Of a DNA stretch of 64,000 nucleotides, positions 56,839 through 64,000 are shown in pieces. A program made the position numbers and the translations under genes. The stretch covers positions 205,688 through 269,687 of the forward strand of contig WTPW01000028.1 in assembly GCA_009809945.1 (NCBI GenBank). Direction: 5' to 3'. This stretch comes from Gigaspora margarita. Lineage: Eukaryota > Glomeromycota > Glomeromycetes > Diversisporales > Gigasporaceae. Under the pieces are notes generated by a model. The model was given only the letters and a program-made list of their open reading frames with translations, searched no databases and was not told where the DNA came from. Each line of letters opens with the position of its first letter. Position 1 is the stretch's first letter.

Positions 56839-57517
56839 TAGAGCGTCCAGGATTATGATCCGGGATAATATCCGCATAATTCACCTTATAGCACATAAAA
56901 TATGCATTTCGCATAATTTAAAGAAATTCGCATAATCTCGCATAATTTATCCATTCGCTCGTATAAAGAAGGTTCTATTGGCCAAATGACGTTACACAGA
57001 TTAAGTTACACAGAATGTGTTATCAAGTCGGCCTATATTATACTCTAACGTTGGCTAATTCCGAGTAGGATCATGTCAATAATGCTGGCTAAACTATCAT
57101 AGTATCTACACTTTAAAATTAATAGATCCGAATGCAGTAACAATTATTTATTATACCAGAACTTTTATAGCATTGGTATAACGATTATATGCCAACACAC
57201 TATTGGTTGTACGTAACATACGTACATACATGCTTGTAATTTTGACATGGGCAAAAATTAGAACACTAAACTTCTAGTAAAATTCTGTGCTTTTAGATTA
57301 GGGATAAAATCTTGCAATTAGGTTAGAGTTCGNAAATATTATTTGTATAAATAACAGTAAAACAGTTTCATAGACTAAATTTTTGGTTATAAACGGATCT
57401 TGATATTTGGGCAGCAAAATTTTTTAACCCTAATCCTAGGTCCGCATAATTCGCATAATTTGTAATTTACCGGATGCATAATTTGGCATTTACCGGATCG
57501 TAATCCTGGACACCCTA
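56839..57517 (+). mobile_element. hAT-like MITE, family A, intact with target duplication
   Basis: 679 bases with ends TAGAGCGTCCAGGATTATGA and complement TAGGGTGTCCAGGATTACGA, flanked by the perfect 8-bp duplication TATGGTGC (56831-56838, 57518-57525). The word CGCATAATT recurs at least six times near the ends. The middle carries the shared module (GTTTCATAGACTAAATTTTT, then TTAACCCTAATCC). Confidence 0.85.
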
Positions 57518-57582
57518 TATGGTGCATGTACCCTAGAATCGGTGTCACATGACTAAGGTGGCCAATTTTGGAAGGTCCGAAT

Positions 57583-58309
57583 TAGGGTGAGGATAGTATT
57601 ATGATCCTGTAAATGCCAAATTATGCATCCGGTAAATTACAAATTATGCGAATTATGCGGACTTCAGGATTAGGGTTAAAAAATTTTGCTGCCCAAATAT
57701 CAAGATCTGCTGTAATGCAAGACAAACGTTTATAACCAAAAATTTAGTCTATGAAACTGTTTTTACGTGTTATAATACAAATAATATTTCCGAACTCTAA
57801 CCTAATTGCAAGATTTTATCCCTAATCTAAAAAGTATCTAAAAGCACAAAATTTTATTAGAAATTTTTGGTGTTCTAATTTTTCCCATGTCAAAAATTAC
57901 AAGTACGTATGTACGAACGTTACGTAACTTACTTTGTACAACCAATAGTGCGTTGGCATATATTCGTTATACCAATGCTATAAAAGTTCCGATATAATAA
58001 TAATTGTTACTACATTCGGATCTATTAATTTTAAAGTGTAGATGCTATGATAGTTTAGCCAGCATTATTCACATGATCATACTCGGAATTAGCCAACGTT
58101 AGAGTATAATATAGGCCGATTTGATTTCACATTCTGTGTAACTTATTCTGTGTAACGTCAATTGGCCAATAGAAATTTCTTTATATGAGAGAATGGATAA
58201 ATTATGCGAGATTATGCGAATTTCTTTAAATTATGCGAAATTGCATATTTTATGTGTTATAAGGTGAATTATGCGGATATTATCCCGGATCATGATCCTG
58301 GACACTATA
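57583..58309 (-). mobile_element. hAT-like MITE, family A, inverted copy
   Basis: Reverse-complement copy of the preceding element, about 65 bases away, so the two form a large inverted pair (56839-58309). Its left end is worn (TAGGGTGAGGATAGTATTAT) and no matching duplication is visible. It retains GACAAACGTTTATAACC, lost in the neighbour but kept at 51605-51625. Confidence 0.75.
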
Positions 58310-58442
58310 GGAAGCAGTCATACAGTCACGCCACCTGGGACGCAGGAAATCGGGTTAGATACGTTTCCCGAAAAGGAAGATTGATTGAAGGCTGAAGATC
58401 ATATGCGAAATGCAGCATATGTCAACCAAGGGCAAACGTCCC

Positions 58443-58796
58443 TAGCTCTCCCATAAAAAATTGTTCACCCCTGTAATATTGGCCATTCGAATTTCAGGAT
58501 CAGGTGTAACGTAAAATTCGAAACGAACCCACCTTTTTACAAAAAAACAAAAATAGCTTTAAATTTTAACTAGGAAACCACCTTCTGCGGCCTAATTAAA
58601 AATGTTCCTCGTGAAATTTTACTAATAGGGCATTCTAACCCCATGCTATTCTCACCCTGACCCCAACTATAACGCGTTTTTCGTTTTATACGCAACTTTT
58701 TACTTAGAAAACAAAAAACGTTTGTTTTGACTATCACGTTACACCTGATCTTAAATTTTGATTGGCTGAGGTGAATAATTTTTTGTGGGAGAGCTA
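58443..58796. mobile_element. MITE with TAGCTCTCCCATAAAAAATT ends
   Basis: Ends TAGCTCTCCCATAAAAAATT / complement TAGCTCTCCCACAAAAAATT, then TTCACC. The middle carries the shared module: GGATCAGGTGTAACGT and its complement, ACAAAAAAACAAAAATAGC, TCACCCTGACCCC. Target duplication not resolved. Confidence 0.7.
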
Positions 58797-59280
58797 CCTA
58801 AGTCACCAAGGGCAAGGGGTGCGAGTATTAAAATAACAAAACAGCGTGGGAGAAAACTGGAAAACTATGAGCACAAACGCATGCGGCCCTAGACCCACAA
58901 CGATCAGAGAAAAAATTTTTTCGACCCACCCACCCAACCCACATATGATTGCTACTGTACCATTTTCATTTTTCACACGATGACTACGTGACCTACCATC
59001 CCTCCTCCCGCACATGTTTATTTATATCCAATCTCCGCTCACAGCCGGCTTGCTGCGGCAGGCGGGAAACCACCGGCTAGATCCCACAGCGACTCCCAGC
59101 GCAATGTTTGTTGCAACTTTCGGGATGTCTTTGCCGTCCCGGCCGAACTCGGCCGACCAGCATCATTATACACTGTCCATTGATTAATTAATTACTTCAA
59201 TAAAAAATCATCTCCGGCCTAAGATAACCGCCGGCTTAGCCCAAAAAAAAAAAAGACAATAAAGTTGTGTAATGCAATAC
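58797..59280. other. GC-richer non-coding stretch
   Basis: 59036-59160 is clearly GC- and CpG-rich against its surroundings (GCGGCAGGCGGGAAACCACC, CCCGGCCGAACTCGGCCGAC). It could be a promoter-type island or a fragment of different origin. The minus-strand frame 58803-59015 has no recognisable motif. Confidence 0.4.
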
Positions 59281-59363
59281 TTTTCGAAAATGTAAATTCG
59301 TCGATTTGTGTAATTTATGAAAATCATATGATAAAATTTTGGATGTGACAAATCGTGTGACTG
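59281..59363 (-). mobile_element. End fragment of the CAGTCACAC TIR transposon family
   Basis: About 83 bases that match, in reverse complement, the first 83 bases of the 3.5 kb element at 5956 with few changes, ending in the same CAGTCACACGATTTGTCACA terminus. The other end was not found nearby. Confidence 0.75.
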
Positions 59364-59518
59364 GTAAGGTATTACCCACCTTACGAGCTTATAATTTTTA
59401 TGATGAGATTACTTGACACTCATCGTAATGGGTTTGGGTTTCAGATTAGCCGGTCCGCAGTGACTTGCTTTAGAAAGATCTTCAATTCCCGAACATATGG
59501 TGGCTGTGTATCTGTGAG

Positions 59519-59772
59519 AACTCATACAGGGGCGTCCCCAAAATTCCGAGTCGGAATACTTCGGAGTGCATCGGAATCATGGTCGGCTAAATCGGAATTG
59601 ATCAATTTTCCCAAAGATCATAAAAAATTTTACTAATAAATCATATCCATTCATTAAGTAAAAACTGCCCAGCTGATAATTTTGCTATAGGACCTGCTAA
59701 CAATTTGGGCTAAACCCCGACCTAGAACCGGCGCACCCAACCCGGAATTTTGGAGACCCTCCTCTGTGAGTT
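59519..59772 (+). mobile_element. MITE with AACTCATACAGGGGCGTCCC ends
   Basis: Better-kept copy of 32525-32781. Left AACTCATACAGGGGCGTCCC; right complement AACTCACAGAGGAGGGTCTC. Both are followed by CAAAATTCCG. The left third is rich in TCGGA words (CGAGTCGGAATACTTCGGAG). Confidence 0.7.
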
Positions 59773-60475
59773 GATTATCTGTCTATATTCTTGTAAACAG
59801 AAAGAAAAAAATATGGATTACTTAATATCGATATGTATCTCAAATTATTATTGTTGCAGAAACGACTATGGCTTATGCTTATTTTTTTTTTTGTAATATT
59901 TAAGTTACATGTTTTATCTATTTTATCCGGTAAAACTCATATGATCATGAAATTATTTCTTTTTTGTTATTTTTTCATGTGTTATGATGTAAACATGTTT
60001 ATTTAAATTAAACCTCAACCGACAACTCCCTATCATGATCATAAATTGCCGGATAATGTATACTTATCCATCTATATTTATATTGACTGTATTAAGCCTC
60101 AAGCACTAAATAAATATCAATTCTTTTTTTTTTTTTTAATCTTACGATGATTATTACAAATAATAACAAGTAATCTAATAGTATTTTAGACGAACGTAGA
60201 TTTATTGAATAATTTGAAATTATTAATTTATTTTTATTCTCACTGAAAAAATTAAGTTATGAATATACCGATTATTCATTAGCTGAATTATTTAAATTTC
60301 TCTTACTGTACCTAAGTTGATTACCTGGTATAAATGATTATTTATTGGTTGAATGAAGTATTTAAATAATATTACTCATTACACATTAACTCGTCTGTGC
60401 TAACTTATCACCATTTTTAGCCTCTTATTCGGATTGATTTAGGTGAAGAGTACTAATAGAAGTATTTGAATATGT
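59773..60475. other. AT-rich non-coding stretch
   Basis: No gene or repeat recognised. Confidence 0.5.
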
Positions 60476-60643
60476 GCGCGAGGGGGTAATCTGTAAGTAA
60501 AAATGGTTCCTCTGAAAAATTGTGATGTTACGTAATTAACCATATATATTATATATATATATAACTTTATATAATTAATTACGTAACATCCCAATTTTTC
60601 AGGGAAACCATTTTTTACTTACAGGTTTTCTCCCTCATGCGCC
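60476..60643. mobile_element. Small foldback MITE, GCGCGAGGGGG type
   Basis: Arms of about 70 bases are almost fully complementary (CTGTAAGTAAAAATGGTTCC, AATTGTGATGTTACGTAATT and complements) around an AT loop. Confidence 0.7.
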
Positions 60644-61536
60644 AAAAGATTCTGATTACCTTCTTATTTGCACTGTTTAAATGAGTATAGTGATTATTTA
60701 TTAACCAGATAATTAAATAATTAATTTAATTTTCATCAATTTTTTATTTTTATTTATTTTAGCCAGTGGATATAGCGATATTTTATTAATTGGATGTATA
60801 AAAATAATTTACTCATTAGATTCTTATCTGTGCTGATTTAGTAGTTAATGTACAACTTTTAATTTAGCCTCCTTTTAAGCTAAATTAATTCATAATTCAT
60901 AAGTACAATGATATTATTTACATATAACTGATTTGAAAATTAGCGGAACACTTACTAAAACTAAAGCTAGAAGGTATAAAGATCGTAACAGTTAGTATTA
61001 CATATATTTCACTAATTTTATTTTTGTGTCAATTTATTTGGTTCACTTAAACTTATTAACAGATGCTAGAATAAACTATTCGAATTTGATATAATTTAAA
61101 TTAGCCCACACAAATCAGCCTTATACGGATTAGCTTTTGTAGTCGAATTCATATTCTATCACCGAATGTACAAACTGACGAATGTACTGAATAAGATGAA
61201 TAGCACGAAGTGCGACTATCTTACTAGTAATGATTTAATCTGGTTTTCTCAGATTTGGATTATGCACAAGTAATATTAATCCGAATGCCCTTAATAAAAA
61301 GTAGGATACATCACTAATATTAACGTTCAAAACTAGATTATACCATATCAAACACCTAGATCATATTTTACAATACGATTTTTATTATTTTTACAGTTTC
61401 TATAATATTTTAAGTACTGGAAAACAGAAGTTACTGGCTAGTTTAATTCAAAAGCAGAGAGATGTCGCATGATCTTCAATTTACTGTATCTAAAAATATA
61501 ATTCCTTATTTATAGTCCCTAAAAAATATAATCATT
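60644..61536. other. AT-rich non-coding stretch
   Basis: Only a lone MITE end (GATTTGAAAATTAGCGGAAC, about 60928) related to 14060-14310 was seen. Confidence 0.45.
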
Positions 61537-61674
61537 GTAATACCCTGCCTTACTATAATTTCCCACGAGATCATACCATGACCGGGAATCTTCCATGGGA
61601 AGATTCCCGGTCACAAATAATCACGTGAAAATTATAATGAAGGTAGGCATGAACAACGTAAGTCAGGGTATTAC
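61537..61674. mobile_element. Small MITE with GTAATACCCTG ends
   Basis: Ends GTAATACCCTGCCTTAC / complement GTAATACCCTGACTTAC, with an inner hairpin GACCGGGAATCTTCC / GGAAGATTCCCGGTC. TCAT occurs just outside both ends (offset by one base on the left). Confidence 0.7.
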
Positions 61675-61679
61675 TCATG

Positions 61680-61808
61680 AATTTCCTGTGAGCTTAAAAA
61701 TTACAGCAGAGATTCCAGATGATCATATGATGCAGATGACCCTTCGGGCCATCTGTATCCTATGATCATCGGGAATCTCTGCTGTAATTTTTAAACTCCC
61801 AGGAAATT
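61680..61808. mobile_element. Small perfect-hairpin MITE with AATTTCCTG ends
   Basis: Arms pair over nearly the full 129 bases (AAAAATTACAGCAGAGATTC, GATGATCATA, CAGATGACCC and complements) with a tiny loop at CTTCGGG. Confidence 0.75.
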
Positions 61809-62122
61809 AATAATACTAATTCCACTTTTAGTTATAAATATAATTTTTAAAAAAAACTGAGGTTATTCGCTGTAGTGTAATAACTCGTATAATATAATTA
61901 TTGAACCTGTGAAGCACTCTTTACAACATGGTAAAGCATTTCAGTAAAATGTACTTCGCTCATAAATTTACCAAATAAAGGTGAATCATATTTAAGTATA
62001 ATGACAAATATAATAATGACCCAAGTGTATCTTTTTAAAACTATAATTTCACAATAGTTCGTTCAAAATAAAATTTATTGACCAATTTTAAAGACATGTT
62101 CATGTCTCCTATCGTTATGTAT
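61809..62122. other. Non-coding stretch
   Basis: No gene or repeat recognised. Confidence 0.5.
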
Positions 62123-62278
62123 TGTCGCGGCTGATGCTGAAATTTGGGGTCTCGATTTGAAACTATAAGCCCTGCTAAAATTCACACATACTCTTTAAAA
62201 ACGAAAAAAAAAACACCTCCAAAAAAGTTTTAAAATTTCACATCAAAAAAGGTCAAAACTTCAGCATCAGCCGTGACA
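62123..62278. mobile_element. Small MITE with TGTCGCGGCTGATGCTGAA ends
   Basis: Ends TGTCGCGGCTGATGCTGAAA / complement TGTCACGGCTGATGCTGAAG, then TTTTGA-type sequence. Flanked by TAT on both sides, which may be the target duplication. No coding content. Confidence 0.8.
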
Positions 62279-62589
62279 TATATTATCGATATGACTAAAG
62301 GTAAATTTATAATTTTCTTTTATTGATTGCGTCAGACACTGTGGCGCACCAACCTTGCATATGCTCAATTTATAGTCTTCTCAGCCTATAAAATTTTAGT
62401 TAATGATGTATAATATGCAATTTAAATACTTGCCAATTATTTTAATCGCATTAATCTTGTTAGTGAATTATAAATTCATTTATTAATCGGCGGAATAAAA
62501 TTGCCAAGATAGATTCACAAAATCATAAATATCTACTTACCACATATACAATTCATTCCATTCAATTAAATTTATCTTAGGCCTCCCTT

Positions 62590-62840
62590 CATTTAGTAAT
62601 TTTCGTTAATTTCATCAGCTTTTAGTTTTACTAGTTTTGCTATGTTTCACTTGATTTATCAATTTTAATTTTGCATGTCTTGTCATATTCACCCATTTCG
62701 TCATATTTAATCAGTTTTACCAAGTTTCGCTATGATTTTCCAGTTTCGCTATTTCGCCTTTTTTAAAATTTTTGGTAAAAGTCGAAACTAGGGTTTCGTT
62801 ATTTCGCCAGCGCGAAACCCCGAAGTTTCGCCTAACAACT
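62590..62840. repeat. Cluster of TTTCGC words (probable hAT-like MITE relic)
   Basis: At least eight copies of TTTCG(C/T)TAT or TTTCGCC. The right edge in complement reads TAGGCGAAACTTCGGGGTTT, the style of a hAT end. No left terminal repeat or duplication found. Confidence 0.45.
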
Positions 62841-63450
62841 ATATGTTACAATGAAATAGTAATGCATAAATATTGTAATAAAAACCAAAATATTTTCTGT
62901 TATATACTAAAAGAGTATTTCTATTTGTACACTATATGTATGTACGCGGGTATATTTATAACTCAAAAATCCTGGTGCTAAAACAGCTCTTGAAGTTCTA
63001 ACAAAAAATATTCCTTGCAAAATTTTAGCATAAACTATAAACTCTCTAACCCTAAAACTAACTTTACCCTAACCTTAAACTGAGTTAATTTTTTGCCCAA
63101 CAAATTATATTACACAAAGTTGTAAATCAATAAATTAGTATAATAGAAACTAATAAGAAATCTTTAAAAATCAAATTTATTATTTTAAAAGTAAACTAAA
63201 AAAAATATCAATCTAGATAGTTATAAAGATATAATGAAAGTATAAATGAAACCACAGTTTGTCGACCTAGTATTATTTGAACTAATTTTAAATCCGCTGT
63301 AATCACATAATCAAGTCGGGCATTTTAAATATAAGCAAATATTTGTATAATGCCTTTATGACATGAACATTACGACGAATGTCAATAATTATCTAAGTTA
63401 ATATATGTGCTGATTAGCACCTTGCACTGATAAATGCGTGATGGCCATCT
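62841..63450. other. Non-coding stretch with a relic of the shared MITE module
   Basis: 62985-63120 holds TTCTAACAAAAAATATTCCT, TTTTAGCATAAACTATAAAC, CTAACCCTAAAACTAAC and TACCCTAACCTTAAAC, the order seen in the MITE bodies. The rest shows nothing. Confidence 0.45.
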
Positions 63451-64000
63451 CTAGTCAGGAATATTAAATTTAATTGAGCGAGAAGCAATGTTGTTTCTGA
63501 TTTCGTGCGTATTTATTCTTCTGCTAACATAAATAGGATTTGGTGATTTTGGTGAATTAACTTGCAATGTTTTGATTATTTTGTTAGCTTTTAAGAATTG
63601 ACTTTTAATTTCGTTGTCTTTATTGGATTTTAAAATTTGCTTCCATTGGTGAATTTCTGAAAAAACATCAATAGCATTAGGCCGTGATTGTGGATCCGAA
63701 TCCATACATCGCATGGTTAATTTGATATAACATTCTGGAGTTTCTTGTACAAATTTTGGAAGTAAACCATCACAAATATGATATGCAAGAGTAAGATCAT
63801 GTTCATATCCATCAAAGGGCTTTTTTCCACTTGCAATTTCTGACATAATAGCACCTAAACCATAAATATCAGCCGGTTGTGAAGGTTGTTGGCCACTTAG
63901 AACTTCTGGTGCAACATATGGCACGATTCCATAAATTATTCCTTCAAAAATCTGTTCATCCTTCTTTCTAGATGATCCAAGATCTGTGATATAAGATATA
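63451..64000 (-). CDS. Protein kinase, C-terminal part (runs off the window)
   Basis: The minus-strand frame is open from the window edge to the stop at 63451. It starts inside the kinase C-lobe: ITDLGSSRK is the magnesium-binding motif (DLG in place of DFG), then VPYVAPEVL (APE motif), ADIYGLGAIMSEIASGKKPF (DxxxxG helix F), LTMRCMDSDPQSRPNAIDVF (with the conserved arginine), and a polar tail ending SIKFNIPD. This is the serine/threonine or tyrosine-kinase-like family greatly expanded in Glomeromycotina, often with a C-terminal Sel1 or short tail; only a short tail is seen here. The N-lobe, ATP site and catalytic HRD loop lie beyond 64000, so activity cannot be judged. No intron is needed in the visible part. 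The codon read as a start at 63924 is GTG inside the domain, not a real start. Confidence 0.85.
   Translation of the reverse strand, partial: ISYITDLGSSRKKDEQIFEGIIYGIVPYVAPEVLSGQQPSQPADIYGLGAIMSEIASGKKPFDGYEHDLTLAYHICDGLLPKFVQETPECYIKLTMRCMDSDPQSRPNAIDVFSEIHQWKQILKSNKDNEIKSQFLKANKIIKTLQVNSPKSPNPIYVSRRINTHEIRNNIASRSIKFNIPD

Larger units (their letters stand above)
51763..57437. repeat. Duplicated segment, copy 2
   Basis: Second copy of 1-5254. It differs from copy 1 by substitutions and small indels up to about 54990. It has its own stretch from about 54990 to 55395, without a recognised gene and ending in a 13-bp repeat, and is then identical to copy 1 where compared. Ns at 53333-53367 and 54032-54086 recur at the same places in copy 1. 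One N (57333) is unique to this copy. Confidence 0.85.

Overview
This is an AT-rich eukaryotic window that I read as a repeat-dominated piece of a fungal nuclear genome, most likely an arbuscular mycorrhizal fungus (Glomeromycotina, Rhizophagus-like). The evidence is family-level: an intron-split UDP-glycosyltransferase gene with short GT-AG introns, a protein kinase of the type expanded in these fungi, a decayed NLRC3-like leucine-rich-repeat gene, a FAR1/MULE transposase gene with SWIM and CCHC fingers, and very many non-autonomous inverted-repeat elements. The species call is inference.

Layout. 1-5254 and about 51763-57437 are direct copies of one segment. Each carries a four-exon, minus-strand UDP-glycosyltransferase gene and a downstream repeat with a tRNA-like stretch and a hAT-like MITE. 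Several ambiguous bases are identical in both copies, and copy 1 stops at an N followed by poly-T, so part of this duplication may come from the assembly. A third, diverged partial copy (5283-5955 plus 9490-9780) is split by a 3.5 kb TIR element with a 4-bp target duplication; that element is itself interrupted by a 1.28 kb hAT-like element.

From 10.2 to 12.5 kb lies a decayed LRR gene with a Harbinger-like MITE inside. From 12.7 to 21.1 kb I see no genes, only a chain of foldback elements and AT-rich sequence. From 21.1 to about 31.8 kb is a minus-strand LINE (ORF1, APE endonuclease, reverse transcriptase, RNase H, poly-A end), split by a 3.5 kb stack of nested insertions. From 32 to 37 kb are more MITEs and short tandem repeats. 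From 37.4 to 45.3 kb is a decayed MULE whose one intron has swollen to 2.9 kb by taking in a Tc1/mariner-like element and a palindromic element, and whose coding part is cut by a 186-bp satellite. From 45.6 to 51.8 kb are A-rich and satellite-like blocks, a large palindrome with a pogo-like MITE in one arm, and a GT-rich minisatellite. From 57.5 to 63.4 kb are further MITEs, and the 3' end of a protein kinase gene runs off the right edge.

Only the two glycosyltransferase genes and the kinase look like working host genes. The rest is a record of transposon activity. The patterns most worth following are: hAT-like MITE families that each carry an array of their own short word; an internal module shared by MITEs with unrelated ends; and a family of palindromic elements built from a repeated hairpin unit centred on a TCGTCTC/GAGACGA stem.
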